Source: Candidatus Alloclostridium intestinigallinarum | Lineage (GTDB): Bacteria; Bacillota; Clostridia; Christensenellales; UBA3700 | DNA: 64,000 nt | Direction: 5' to 3' | NCBI GenBank assembly: GCA_904382605.1 | Contig: CAJFJA010000007.1 | Coordinates: forward strand, 36,584-100,583 | In this document: one piece after another, positions 38,511 to 47,667 of the stretch | Layout: each line of letters starts with the position of its first letter | Position numbering within the stretch: position 1 is the first letter of the stretch | Translations under genes and position numbers: made by a program | Notes under the pieces: model-generated | What the model saw: the letters and a program-made list of their open reading frames with translations, nothing else | The model's database searches: none | Told to the model about the DNA's origin: nothing

Positions 38511-39632
38511 TTAATATCTGATCGGCAACAATAAATAAACGTACTTTTCATTCTCCGATTCGTTTATCGGTTCTATAATGAATGGTGCTGTCGGCGAGTT
38601 GAGGGATATGTTCACGAACTCACCGTCGCAGTTTTTAAGCACGTCGAGAATGAACTTGCAGTTCAACAGCATGGTTACGTCCTTGCCGTTGCTGTAAATT
38701 TTTATCATATCGTTTATTTCGCCTATGCTTGAAGAAGCGTGTACGTTCATCACGCTGTCCTTGACTTCCACTTTCACCATACTTGACTTGTCGTAACGCG
38801 TCATAACTGCGGCGCGGTCAAGACTTGCCTGCAACTGTTTTATATTCACCGTCAGCTTGGTTTCGTAAGAAGAAGGGATGGTGCGGGCGTAGTCGAGAAA
38901 TTTACCGGAAAGCAGGTTTGAAGTAACTTTCGTATGCTCTCCTATACTGACGGAAAAGCGTTTGGAAGAGAAATAAAGAGTAACGGAATCTTCCTCGTTT
39001 TCCATAAGTTTAGCCACTTCGTTCAGGGTTTTTACCGGTACTACCACCTGAATGCTGTCGTATTCCGCGGGCAGGGAATAAGTTGCCACAGCCATTCTGT
39101 AACCGTCGAGCGCAACCACGTTCATGCTGTTTCCCTTTATGTCGAAAAGGCAGCCTTTGAACTGTGGTCTGCTGTCGTCGGTGGCGGCGGAGAAGGACGT
39201 TTTTTCCACCAGCCTTTTAAGGTCTTTCTGCGGAATATTGAAACTTATGTCGTATTCTTCGTCGGCGTTGGTGAGCGGTACGAAGTCGGAAAGTCTGAAC
39301 TTGCTCAGGTGGGCGGTGTTGTCCATCGCCTGAATATGTATAACGTCTTCTTCTATGCTGTATATATCCACCTGGCTGCCGCTTTCTATGCGCTTTGCTA
39401 TCTCGTACATATATTTGCCAGGAACAAGAACTTCTCCTTCTTCCTGCACTACGGCTTTTATAGTGTTTTCTATCTCGTATTCCATATCGTTGGCGGTAAA
39501 TACCACGGTATCGCCGTGCGCGCTTATCTTTATACCGTCGTTGTTCACGCCTATCATCACTTTGGAAGGAAGAGCCCTGGTTACTTTGGACAGTGCGTCT
39601 GTTAAATCAAGGACGTCACAAATTATCTTCAT
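38511..39632 (-). CDS. dnaN: DNA polymerase III beta sliding clamp
   Basis: 373 residues in three repeated clamp domains. Recognisable pieces are the N-terminus (MKIICDVLDLTDALSKVTRA-like), RPQFKGCLFD, ALDGYRMA and the C-terminus ending YVYLLLPIRY, like the family PMR/L tail. AGAGGT precedes the ATG. It has its own terminator and is transcribed toward gyrB. dnaA, its usual partner, is not in the window. Confidence 0.96.
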   Translation of the reverse strand: MKIICDVLDLTDALSKVTRALPSKVMIGVNNDGIKISAHGDTVVFTANDMEYEIENTIKAVVQEEGEVLVPGKYMYEIAKRIESGSQVDIYSIEEDVIHIQAMDNTAHLSKFRLSDFVPLTNADEEYDISFNIPQKDLKRLVEKTSFSAATDDSRPQFKGCLFDIKGNSMNVVALDGYRMAVATYSLPAEYDSIQVVVPVKTLNEVAKLMENEEDSVTLYFSSKRFSVSIGEHTKVTSNLLSGKFLDYARTIPSSYETKLTVNIKQLQASLDRAAVMTRYDKSSMVKVEVKDSVMNVHASSSIGEINDMIKIYSNGKDVTMLLNCKFILDVLKNCDGEFVNISLNSPTAPFIIEPINESENEKYVYLLLPIRY

Positions 39633-39871
39633 AATCTTACCTCTTTTATTTTATATCTTATATTATATCATATACTTTCGGAAAAAGCAAGGGCGGGCGG
39701 AACTTTGTATGTTTACGGCTGATAAATAAAAATTTTCTCCTTTTCTTAAACAAGAATGCGTCTTTTAATTTTTTAATAAAAACGTTTATCCGCCGGAGCG
39801 GCTTTTTAAGTATTCCTCTTATTTTTTCTTTCTTTGTTGGATAATAATAAAACCAATAAAGGGCGTTGAAA

Positions 39872-39982
39872 TGTGGATAACGGCATTTTTTACCCTTATA
39901 TGTCTGAAATACCTGCGGATAAGACGCGTTTTTTCTGTGGATAACTTCGCGGTAAAATTTTCATTTTCCCCAATTGTCCACA
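39872..39982. promoter_or_regulatory. Cluster of four DnaA boxes upstream of dnaN
   Basis: TGTGGATAA at 39872-39880 and 39936-39944 (both perfect), TGCGGATAA at 39914-39922 and TTGTCCACA at 39974-39982 (one mismatch each; the last one inverted). The surroundings are AT-rich. This may be an origin, a DnaA titration site or DnaA control of dnaN. Confidence 0.75.
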
Positions 39983-40062
39983 ATTGAAAAGTTTCGGTTA
40001 TCGGAATACGAAGGAAAAAGCGCTTAAATAATAAAGGGCTATATATACATAATATTATTGCA

Positions 40063-41613
40063 ATGGGCGAAAGGGTAAGAAAAGGTATCGGAGCGGGCGC
40101 GGTAGTAGCGCTCTGCATTCTCATAGGAAAGATAATAGGAGCGGCATATAAGATACCGCTTGTTAATATTCTCGGAGCGGAGGGGACGGGTAATTACCAG
40201 CTTATATTTCCCGTTTACGCGGCGGCGATAGCCTTTACTTCGGGAAGCAGCGGAATAATAATATCGCGCAACGTTGCGGCAAGAAGGGCTGACGGAAGTA
40301 TCCGTGACGAGGCGGGAAGCTGTATTTTATATACTTTGATTGTTTCCGTCGCGGCTGCGGCTGCGATATGCCTTTTTTCGGGAACGATATCAAATTTACA
40401 GGGAAACGCGGATATAAGATACTGTTACTTTATAATAGCTCCGTCCGTAGTTTTTGTGGGTATGGGTGCGTGCCTCAAAGGAATTTTCTCGGGGGAAGGA
40501 AGGGTTGCTTTTCCCGCCGTCTGCCAGTTATTGGAACAGGGGGTAAAAGCCGCCGCCGGAATTATCCTCGCGTACGTTTTTAGAGATAAATCAATTATGT
40601 ACGGCGTTATGGGCGCGGTTGCCGGCGTGAGTATATCCGAGCTTGTTTCGCTTGCGGCGTGTACGGTTTTTTATATATCCGAAAAGGAAAGATATCCCCT
40701 AAGTCTTCAATTGAAAAAAGATTTTTTCAAAGAAAACAAATTTATAACGGCACACGGAATACTTCTTCCGTTATCTTCGCTTGCGGACAGTATGATTATA
40801 GTAAAACTGCTGAACGCATTCGGTTACGGTAACGCACGCGCCATGTACGGAATAATGACGGGCAGCGTAAATACCATAATAAATATGCCCGTCGTCATAG
40901 CTCTTTCCGCCGCGCTGACAATAATACCCGCCGTTTCTTACAATTATGCGCTTTGCAATGCGGAAAATATAAAGGAAAGGAGCGGCAAATGCGTCAAATA
41001 CGTGTTTTTTATAACGTGCGCTTGTTTTTTCGGAATATATATTCTTTCTGAAGATATTGTGGGTATACTTTTTTCTTCGTTGTCGGAAAAGGAGCTTGAA
41101 CTCGCTGCCGTTTTGATGCGCATTTCGTCCGTAAACGTGATAACCGCGTCTCTTTCCGGGGTATACGGCTCAATACTTCAGGCTGTGGACGGAAGCGGAG
41201 TATGTCTTAAATATACCGCGCTGTTCTGCGCTTTGAGGGTAGCGGTAATGATATTCTTGACGTATGAAATATCCATAGCCGGAGCCGCGTTGTCCTGGGT
41301 GCTTTATTATAGCGCTTCCGCGTTTACGGGAATGGCGTACCACGCGAAATTTTTGGGAAAAGACGGACAGCTTGTAAAAAACAATGGTAAAATATTCTTA
41401 TGCGGTGTTATAATGTGTATGGCTGTCCTGCCTCTTAAATTGATGGAAAATATGTATATACGCTTGAGCGTAAGCGTGATTGTGGGCGCGGTCGTGTATT
41501 TTGCGGCGGCGTTTATACTGAAAGTTTTTGAAAGGCGGGATATAAAGAATAACGTGTTCGGCAGAATATACGGCTCAGACGCGGCAAAAAGGAGAGAAAA
41601 ATGGCGGAACTGA
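40063..41613 (+). CDS. SpoVB-like polysaccharide/lipid flippase (MATE-MVF fold)
   Basis: About 14 membrane segments fill 516 residues. The start GAVVALCILIGKIIGAAYKIPL is typical of SpoVB and YtgP proteins, which move lipid-linked wall precursors across the membrane; SpoVB works in spore cortex formation. The gene is followed by mazG, as spoVB/yabM-mazG neighbours are in Bacillus. No Shine-Dalgarno is seen before the ATG; TAATAT ends 7 nt upstream, but a matching -35 is not evident. Its end overlaps mazG by 13 nt. Confidence 0.85.
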   Translation: MGERVRKGIGAGAVVALCILIGKIIGAAYKIPLVNILGAEGTGNYQLIFPVYAAAIAFTSGSSGIIISRNVAARRADGSIRDEAGSCILYTLIVSVAAAAAICLFSGTISNLQGNADIRYCYFIIAPSVVFVGMGACLKGIFSGEGRVAFPAVCQLLEQGVKAAAGIILAYVFRDKSIMYGVMGAVAGVSISELVSLAACTVFYISEKERYPLSLQLKKDFFKENKFITAHGILLPLSSLADSMIIVKLLNAFGYGNARAMYGIMTGSVNTIINMPVVIALSAALTIIPAVSYNYALCNAENIKERSGKCVKYVFFITCACFFGIYILSEDIVGILFSSLSEKELELAAVLMRISSVNVITASLSGVYGSILQAVDGSGVCLKYTALFCALRVAVMIFLTYEISIAGAALSWVLYYSASAFTGMAYHAKFLGKDGQLVKNNGKIFLCGVIMCMAVLPLKLMENMYIRLSVSVIVGAVVYFAAAFILKVFERRDIKNNVFGRIYGSDAAKRREKWRN

Positions 41614-42566
41614 AGATGAATGCCGGAGAACTTTTATCGTTTGACGGATTTTATTACGACCACAGAATAAAACTCACCGTTGAAGGGGTGAACAAGGAGA
41701 ATTATGCGGAAGTTTTCAAAAAACTGCGCGATATCTGCGGGGAAGAGATATACTGCGGATATATAAAGTGCACGGACGAATATACCGAAGGCTGTGAAAA
41801 AATTACCGTATATCCCCTCGATCTGATAAACAAAACCCGTTATTCTTTCAACGACCTGATGAGAATAATGTACATACTTACCGCGGAAAACGGCTGCGAA
41901 TGGGATAAAGCACAGACGATGAAAAGCATATGTCCCAACATGATAGAAGAAGCGTACGAACTCGTATCCGCAATTTACAATAACGATGTGGAAAATATAG
42001 TAGAAGAAGCGGGAGACGTGATTCTTCAAGGCGTTTTCCATTGCGTTCTGGGCGAAAAGGAAGCACTTTTCGATACTACGGACGTTATAACCGGGCTTTG
42101 CAGAAAACTCATAACGCGCCACACCCACATATTCGGCGACGTAAAGGCTGATAACGCGGAAGAAGCCCTCGCCGCATGGGAAAGCGCGAAGAATAAGGAA
42201 AAGAAATACAAACTTCCCTCTTCGAAAATGGATTCGCTTCCTTCCGCACTACCCGCCGACGAAAGGGCGGCAAAGGCTTTGAAATATGCCGCTAAAGTAG
42301 GAATAGGCGAAAAAGATAAAACTAGGGCGGCTTACAAAATACAGGAAGATTTGAAAAATATAGAAAAAGGCGGAAGCGCGGAAGAACTTATATGGGATAC
42401 CATCGTTCTTTTAAGGCTTATGGGCGCAGACGCGGAAGTTGCGCTCAACGACAGGTTGAACAGGTTTATAAAGGCGTTCAAAAAAGCGGAAGAAGAGTGC
42501 GGCGGAAATTTTGATTTGCTTTCAGAAGACAGAAAAAGAAATATATTAAAGGAAGGAAAGGCGTGA
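41601..42566 (+). CDS. mazG: MazG family nucleoside triphosphate pyrophosphohydrolase
   Basis: Cleaves NTPs to NMP and pyrophosphate, a house-cleaning role. The MazG core lies at about 85-195: CEWDKAQTMKSICPNMIEEAYE, EEAGDVILQ (EExxD metal site) and RHTHIFGD. A second, degenerate MazG-like repeat follows (about 220-320, AAYKIQEDL...). The N-terminal 80 residues replace the tetrapyrrole methylase half seen in Bacillus YabN. AAAGGAG before the ATG lies inside the upstream gene. Confidence 0.9.
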   Translation: MAELKMNAGELLSFDGFYYDHRIKLTVEGVNKENYAEVFKKLRDICGEEIYCGYIKCTDEYTEGCEKITVYPLDLINKTRYSFNDLMRIMYILTAENGCEWDKAQTMKSICPNMIEEAYELVSAIYNNDVENIVEEAGDVILQGVFHCVLGEKEALFDTTDVITGLCRKLITRHTHIFGDVKADNAEEALAAWESAKNKEKKYKLPSSKMDSLPSALPADERAAKALKYAAKVGIGEKDKTRAAYKIQEDLKNIEKGGSAEELIWDTIVLLRLMGADAEVALNDRLNRFIKAFKKAEEECGGNFDLLSEDRKRNILKEGKA

Positions 42567-43477
42567 TAATAGGCGGAGTGGAGATAAAAGGTGCGGTACT
42601 TGCGCCGCTCGCCGGATATACGGACGCAGGTTTCAGGGCGGTGTGTTCGCTGTGCGGAGCAGGCGCGGTATATACGGAAATGGTTTCCGCAAAGGGGCTT
42701 ATTTACGAGAGCGAAAAGACGAAAGATCTTTTATATTCCACAAAATACGAAAAGGTTTCCTGCGCCCAGATTTTCGGAAACGACCCGTACTTTATAAAGG
42801 CGGCGTGCGAACACGAAATTATGGACAAATTCGCACTGATAGATATAAACATGGGCTGTCCCGTACCCAAGATAGTGAAAAACGGAGAAGGGAGCGCGCT
42901 TCTGAACAATCCCGCCCTTGCCGAAAGCGTGGTAAAAGCGGCGGTAAGCAGCGGAAGAAGAATAACGGTAAAGTGCAGGACGGGATTTTCCTCTCCGAGT
43001 AACTGCGCGGATTTCGTAAAACGTATGCAGGACGCGGGTGCGCTTGCCGTCACGATACACGGCAGAACGCGCGAACAGTATTATTCGGGAAAAGCCGATC
43101 TCGAACCGATAAAAAAGGCGGTGGAAGCCGTTGATATACCCGTCATTGCAAACGGGGATATAAGGGACAGACAAAGCGCGCTTCACGCCCTTGAATATAC
43201 GGGAGCGGCAGGAGTAGCTGTGGGCAGGGGCGCGCTCGGCAACCCCTTTGTTTTCGCACGAATCGCGGGGGATGAGCCGCCCATGACAGTAAAGCAGGCG
43301 ATAGATATGCACATTGATATACTGCTTGAAATATATCCCGAACACAAAGTGGTGAACGACATGAAAAAGCACTTTGCTTTTTACACGAAAGGTATGAAAA
43401 AAGGCAAGGAACTGAAGATGAAAGCGTTTTCCGCACAAAGCATAAAACAGTTGAAGGAGATAGCGGAAAATTTATGA
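42563..43477 (+). CDS. dus: tRNA-dihydrouridine synthase
   Basis: FMN enzyme reducing uridines in the tRNA D-loop. TIM-barrel features: LAPLAGYTDAGFR at the start, NMGCPVPKIVKNGEGSALL with the catalytic Cys of the MGCP motif, TVKCRTGF, TIHGRTREQYYSG and NGDI followed by AVGRGALGNPF. Start is GTG overlapping the mazG stop codon (GTGA), with GGAAGG upstream. Closest in layout to DusB. Confidence 0.94.
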   Translation: MIIGGVEIKGAVLAPLAGYTDAGFRAVCSLCGAGAVYTEMVSAKGLIYESEKTKDLLYSTKYEKVSCAQIFGNDPYFIKAACEHEIMDKFALIDINMGCPVPKIVKNGEGSALLNNPALAESVVKAAVSSGRRITVKCRTGFSSPSNCADFVKRMQDAGALAVTIHGRTREQYYSGKADLEPIKKAVEAVDIPVIANGDIRDRQSALHALEYTGAAGVAVGRGALGNPFVFARIAGDEPPMTVKQAIDMHIDILLEIYPEHKVVNDMKKHFAFYTKGMKKGKELKMKAFSAQSIKQLKEIAENL

Positions 43478-44013
43478 TAAACGTAGTACTTTTGGAACCT
43501 GAAATACCCAACAACACGGGCAACATAGTGCGCACCTGCGCCGCTACGGGAGCTGTTTTGCACGTAATAGAGCCGTGCGGCTTTTCGTGGGAAGACAAGT
43601 ATCTGAAGCGTAGCGGACTTGATTATTGGGATATATCCGACGTGCGCAGATATAAGAATATAGACGAATTTTTGCAGAAAAATTTTTCTTATGACGGCGG
43701 CGGAGATATGGACAAATCGGTTAAAGAAGCCTATACTGCCGCAGGTATACAGACTCTTTTTTCCAGCACGAAAGGGAGTATAATTCATTCCGATATAAAA
43801 TTTGAAAAGGACTGTTACGTATTTTTCGGCAGGGAAACGCGCGGACTTCCCGAACCGCTTTTGAAAGCCAATTACGAAAGCACTTTCCGCATTCCCATGC
43901 GCGCGGAAGCCAGGTCGCTCAATCTGTCCAATTCCGTGGCTGTGGTTATATATGAGTATCTCCGCCAAACAGAGTATGTAGGGCTTAAAACGGAAGGAAA
44001 ACTAAGGATATAG
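43474..44013 (+). CDS. trmL: tRNA (cytidine/uridine-34-2'-O)-methyltransferase TrmL
   Basis: SPOUT-fold methylase acting on the wobble base. Motifs: EPEIPNNTGNIVRTCAATG, FFGRETRGLPE and the knot region RIPMRAEARSLNLSNSVAVVIYE. ATG overlaps the dus stop (ATGA), so spoVB-mazG-dus-trmL form one operon. The last codons form half of a perfect 13-bp hairpin (43992-44023) that ends the reading frame. Confidence 0.95.
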   Translation: MINVVLLEPEIPNNTGNIVRTCAATGAVLHVIEPCGFSWEDKYLKRSGLDYWDISDVRRYKNIDEFLQKNFSYDGGGDMDKSVKEAYTAAGIQTLFSSTKGSIIHSDIKFEKDCYVFFGRETRGLPEPLLKANYESTFRIPMRAEARSLNLSNSVAVVIYEYLRQTEYVGLKTEGKLRI

Positions 44014-44023
44014 TTTTCCTTCC
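43992..44023 (+). terminator. Hairpin spanning the trmL stop codon
   Basis: GGAAGGAAAACTA and TAGTTTTCCTTCC pair over 13 bp with loop AGGATA; the stop codon TAG begins the right arm. No T-run follows, so it may stabilise the 3' end rather than terminate. Confidence 0.55.
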
Positions 44024-44029
44024 TTACGA

Positions 44030-44140
44030 GGGGCGCCGCATATAAGGCGCGTGATACTTTGTCAAAGCAGTTTTTTTCTCAGGTTACGTACGCCGAGTAC
44101 GCGCCCATCGCAAAAAACTACTTTTCCTCGTCTGACACGC
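44030..44140 (+). repeat. 3'-flank hairpin element, copy 2 (after trmL)
   Basis: GGGGCGCCGCATATAAGG, TTTGTCAAAG, then AGTTTTTTT... facing AAAAAACT as outer stem and CGTAC-GCCGA-GTACG as inner stem-loop. The inner stem-loop matches the copy at 30265-30400 except one loop base, while the outer stem has changed in both arms. Confidence 0.6.
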
Positions 44141-44164
44141 CTTCTCTGCGGTGCGTTTCAGCGC

Positions 44165-44460
44165 GGCTTTTAACAAGGTGAAAAATAAGGGCATTGCGAA
44201 GATATTTGCTTAGAAATTCCGTTTTATCACTTCAAAGAGTAATCAGTGGTGAAGCGCACGGCGCTTCCGGTGCGTTTGAGCGTAGAAAAAAAGCGGTAAA
44301 AATTAAAAATGAATCCTTTCATTGTATTAGGGCACTTCTTCGAGCCGCGTTTGAGCGCGGCTTTTAACAAGGTAGAAATTAAAGTTATTGCGAAGAAAAT
44401 ACTATCAACTATACTTTTGTTACTTCAAAGTATAATCGGGGTGCGGCGGCTGGCTGCTGT
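44165..44460 (+). repeat. Two copies of the ~125-bp element
   Basis: Both begin GCGCGGCTTTTAACAAGGT and run through CATTGCGAAGA or TATTGCGAAGA to CTTCAAAG.ATAATC and a variable GC-rich hairpin. Confidence 0.75.
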
Positions 44461-44490
44461 CATATGCTCTTGGATTGCTGTTGTAAAACT

Positions 44491-44645
44491 TACCCGTAGC
44501 CAACCTCAGTAGAACACATTTTACTCTAAAACATAAAATATGTGTATATGTCGGGTTGTAAAATGCTTTGCTTTCAGCGTAACTGGTTTGCAAATATGCC
44601 GAAAACAGTACGATTAAAGTGTTCTACTGGGGTTGGCTACGGGTA
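44491..44645 (+). mobile_element. 155-bp MITE with 27-bp terminal inverted repeats
   Basis: The left end TACCCGTAGCCAACCTCAG and the right end are inverted repeats over 27 bp with one mismatch. Both ends carry TA, in line with TA target duplication of Tc1/mariner or IS630 elements. The interior is AT-rich and non-coding. A second copy with an internal insertion lies at 18447-18790. Confidence 0.8.
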
Positions 44646-44718
44646 AAATAATACGGTATTTACAAGTAAGCAAGCATATGTTATAGTGGATATAAGAAAA
44701 AACATATAAGAGGGAAAA

Positions 44719-45978
44719 ATGGATAAAAATATTCAAATTCAAAAAAATTACACGAGCGCGGCAAAGCGTACTTTAACGGTACGACTGCTGTATGTTCTGG
44801 TGGCGGTTATTTCAGTCGTCGTAATGATTTTGTTTATATTTCCATCGGGTGAAGCCGAATGCGACGTTTATCTGTCATCCTACAACCGTTATATAAATTT
44901 CAGTTTCGACAGATATGTGAAAGAAGCTTCCGTGCAGGTTAAATTCATAGACAGGAGCGGTATCACTGTCGGCGACGAAACATATAATCTGAAAGAAGGT
45001 TCTGAGTTCAGGCGTTCGTTAACGGACGGAAACCTTTACTTTAAAGTGGACAGAATAGTGGTTTCCGACGTGCAGGCAAAGCTTGGATTCGACAGCGAAA
45101 CAATGAGTGTTGTTTACACAATCTGTATCGCCTTTATGCTTTTGAGCGTTTACGGCATTGTAACGACGCGCTGTAAAAAGATGGAAGTGGACGGGTATAA
45201 CGTTGAAATATACAATGGTCCGCTCAGGCGTTATATTGCCTGCGACGGAGTAATTGTCGCACATAATGCCAAAGGCTATCTGATGCACTCGAAAGAGGAA
45301 GCAGTTGTTGGATCTTACCTACTGAAGGTATCCTTCTTCTTTTACGGAAAAATAGGGGTGGAAAAGGTAAAACTCGCCCAAAGCGGACAAGAAAGCGCTG
45401 AAAATAAGGCGGCGGAAACCGTTGAAGGTACGCCTGACGGAAGTGAGCCGGCAGTCGAAATGACGGCGAATGGCGCGGCTGAATGGGAAAATGCGGAAGA
45501 AAAGAACGCTTTGCCTGTCGCGGAGGAGGGAGAAAAACCGCCCGTAAACAGCGTCCTGATAGAAGAAAACGAGTTAAAGAAGAGAAAAAAGAGCAAAGAA
45601 GCGCTGACAATTCGTATTATTTATGCCGTTACCATATTTATTATACTGGCGCTTGCGGGCGGAGCGATAGCATTATTTGCGATAGGGGCGTTCTATGTAT
45701 TCCCTATTATATTACTTATGCTTGCCCTGCTTGTGGGCTTGGGCGGATTCAAATGCCGCTACAAGGTGTATGACATAAAAGGGCACGAGGTGATATTGTA
45801 TTCGGGAATTATAAGAAGGTATATCCGCGTAGACGGGGAAATTGAGGAAAGCGCCGGCGTTTCAAAAGAAACAAGAACGGTTGTTCTCAACGCGCACGTC
45901 GACGGTATCCGCCTTGAAGCCGTGTTCAGCGGATACAGATACATGGATCTTAAAGTATTGTCCGAAGAAAATAATTAA
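44719..45978 (+). CDS. Membrane protein with a duplicated TM-pair plus cytoplasmic module, unknown function
   Basis: I do not recognise the family. Layout: TM at about 20-40 with an outside loop, TM at about 133-152, a soluble domain, an acidic linker (about 215-285, Ala/Glu-rich), two TMs (about 297-345) and a second soluble domain. The two soluble parts are related: YNVEIYNGPLRRYIACDG and HEVILYSGIIRRYIRVDG align well, so the gene arose by internal duplication. AGAGGG precedes the ATG. It stands alone between a MITE and a convergent gene. Confidence 0.8.
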   Translation: MDKNIQIQKNYTSAAKRTLTVRLLYVLVAVISVVVMILFIFPSGEAECDVYLSSYNRYINFSFDRYVKEASVQVKFIDRSGITVGDETYNLKEGSEFRRSLTDGNLYFKVDRIVVSDVQAKLGFDSETMSVVYTICIAFMLLSVYGIVTTRCKKMEVDGYNVEIYNGPLRRYIACDGVIVAHNAKGYLMHSKEEAVVGSYLLKVSFFFYGKIGVEKVKLAQSGQESAENKAAETVEGTPDGSEPAVEMTANGAAEWENAEEKNALPVAEEGEKPPVNSVLIEENELKKRKKSKEALTIRIIYAVTIFIILALAGGAIALFAIGAFYVFPIILLMLALLVGLGGFKCRYKVYDIKGHEVILYSGIIRRYIRVDGEIEESAGVSKETRTVVLNAHVDGIRLEAVFSGYRYMDLKVLSEENN

Positions 45979-46044
45979 AAATACAAAACCCGGTTGAAGC
46001 GCGGGCGATCCGGACGGCGAAAGTCCTTCGGGTCGCCGTTTTGC

Positions 46045-46686
46045 TTATTCTATGGTTGTTCTCACTTTTTTCGTTAAAATTTTCGGCTGTCTGCCTCCTT
46101 GCGGAAAGGGAAGAAAGGATATATCTTCGTAAGAGCTTTTAAGCAGCACTCCGCAATCGGAATAACAGCCGCTGCGTTCGGGAGATACGGCGCAGACTCC
46201 GCAGTTGCACAGGGAAGCCAGAGAGGAGTAAAGACCCGCGCGGTAAGTTTTGGTAAAACAAAATATAGCCGAAGGCGCGCAGACGGCAAGTCTTGCCCAA
46301 AGTTCGGGGTAATTTATGTCTTCGCCCAGCAGTACGCCCAGTCTGCCGCGCGAGGTGTTGTAACAGCGCAGAGCGCTGCCGGGATCGTGGCAGGAGCGCG
46401 GATTTATCTCGTCTGAAACGCCGCATATTCCGCCGTCGACTACTGCGGCGGAGTTGAAAACGCCGCCCGCGGCGTAAAAGTCGGAGTGCAGCAGAATTGT
46501 TACGTTTTTATCGCGCGAAAGGGTGGTAAGGCGGGAAAAAATATCGCTTTCCCCTTTGAGTTCGGCGTTCATGTCCACGCACTTTACCGCGCCGAAGGAG
46601 AGAACAAGTACGTCTTTTTCACCCAACGCAGGCAGATTTGAGAGTAAAAAGCCGTTCAAAGAGGTATTTTTCACCACGCATAACAT
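46045..46686 (-). CDS. Degenerate carbon-nitrogen hydrolase-like protein
   Basis: 213 residues with the outline of the nitrilase superfamily: FNSAAVVDGGICGVSDEINP resembles the segment before the catalytic lysine and GVLLGEDINYPELWARLA resembles the Cys-loop (I-C-Y-D..FPE). The lysine is missing (DEINP), the cysteine position is Gly/Glu, and no clear N-terminal catalytic Glu is present. It is therefore probably inactive or altered. It is shorter than the usual 260-300. Start chosen at ATG 46686; no ribosome site. Assignment is tentative. Confidence 0.5.
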   Translation of the reverse strand: MLCVVKNTSLNGFLLSNLPALGEKDVLVLSFGAVKCVDMNAELKGESDIFSRLTTLSRDKNVTILLHSDFYAAGGVFNSAAVVDGGICGVSDEINPRSCHDPGSALRCYNTSRGRLGVLLGEDINYPELWARLAVCAPSAIFCFTKTYRAGLYSSLASLCNCGVCAVSPERSGCYSDCGVLLKSSYEDISFLPFPQGGRQPKILTKKVRTTIE

Positions 46687-46706
46687 GCTTTATAGTATGA
46701 AAAATC

Positions 46707-46735
46707 TTGAATAAGGTGTGATAATGTGTTAAAAT
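46707..46735 (+). promoter_or_regulatory. Promoter giving a leaderless ATP-grasp transcript
   Basis: TTGAAT (46707-46712), 17 nt, TAAAAT (46730-46735), then 7 nt to ATG 46743. Confidence 0.6.
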
Positions 46736-46742
46736 TTTGGGT

Positions 46743-47621
46743 ATGAAAGGCATCATTTTAACTAATGCGTATACCGATATTCCCCAGACGCGCAACGCCT
46801 GCGCGCGGCTGAAAGAAGAGTTTGAAAAGTACGGCGTTTTTACCGATATAAGGCGCAACGATTTTTTCGCCGCTATCATATCGGACGGCGGAAATATAAA
46901 AAGTAAACTTTGCGGTTACGATTTTTGCATTTATCTTGATAAAGACAAGTATATCCCGTATATGCTGGAGGGCGCGGGGCTGAAACTTTTCAATTCCGCA
47001 AGGGCGGTGGAATTGTGCGACGATAAGATGACAACCGCCCTTACTCTTGCAAACAGCGGTATCCCCATGCCTAAAACGCTGCCGGGACTGCTGTGTTACG
47101 ACGAAAAAGCGCCGCTGAACGAAAATGCCCTGCATATTGCGGCTGAAGAACTCGGCTATCCGCTGATAGTAAAAAGCAGTTTCGGGTCAATGGGTACGGG
47201 CGTATTCAGGGCGGACGATTTTTCGCAGTTGAAGTATGCCGCCGGGCGGTTGAAAATGCAGCCGCACCTGTTCCAGCAGTATATAAAGGAAAGCGAGGGC
47301 AGGGATATACGCGTGATAGTCATCGGCGGAAAGGCGGTTGCGGCAATGGAGCGCGTTTCGGGCGGAGATTTCCGTTCCAATATAGCGGCGGGCGGCAAGG
47401 GCAGAAGGATAGAACTGCCCGTGCGGGCGAAAGAGATAGCCGAAAAGGCGGCGCGCATACTCGGGCTCGATTATTGCGGCGCGGATATTCTATTCGGCAA
47501 GGATAAATTTTACCTTTGCGAGGTCAATTCCAACGCGTTCTTCGACGGGATAGAAAAGGTGACCGGGGTCAATATAGCGGGGCTTTACGCCGGACATATC
47601 ATAAAAACAATTGAAAAATGA
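46743..47621 (+). CDS. RimK-type ATP-grasp ligase
   Basis: ATP-grasp enzymes of this group join amino acids to carboxyl groups of proteins or cofactors (RimK, LysX, CofF). Seen: pre-ATP domain (1-95), YPLIVKSSFGSMGTGVF (ATP-binding lysine and glycine loop), HLFQQYIKESEGRDIRVIVIGGKAVAAMER and LCEVNSNAFFDG with the metal-binding Glu and Asn. The substrate is unknown. A TTG two codons upstream is in frame, but ATG 46743 fits the promoter spacing. No Shine-Dalgarno. Confidence 0.85.
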   Translation: MKGIILTNAYTDIPQTRNACARLKEEFEKYGVFTDIRRNDFFAAIISDGGNIKSKLCGYDFCIYLDKDKYIPYMLEGAGLKLFNSARAVELCDDKMTTALTLANSGIPMPKTLPGLLCYDEKAPLNENALHIAAEELGYPLIVKSSFGSMGTGVFRADDFSQLKYAAGRLKMQPHLFQQYIKESEGRDIRVIVIGGKAVAAMERVSGGDFRSNIAAGGKGRRIELPVRAKEIAEKAARILGLDYCGADILFGKDKFYLCEVNSNAFFDGIEKVTGVNIAGLYAGHIIKTIEK

Positions 47622-47622
47622 A

Positions 47623-47648
47623 AAAGGCGGCTTCCGGAAGCCGCCTTT
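47623..47648. terminator. Bidirectional terminator between convergent genes
   Basis: A 26-bp perfect palindrome (AAAGGCGGCTTCC plus its complement), two bases after the ATP-grasp stop and 20 bp from the GH30 stop, serving both directions. Confidence 0.8.
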
Positions 47649-47667
47649 CGGTTATCTGCGGAATACG

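Noticed and set aside
40027..40062. Leaderless promoter for the spoVB-like gene
   Set aside because: TAATAT ends 7 nt before ATG, but no acceptable -35 lies at 16-18 nt, so it was not counted with the seven clear cases.
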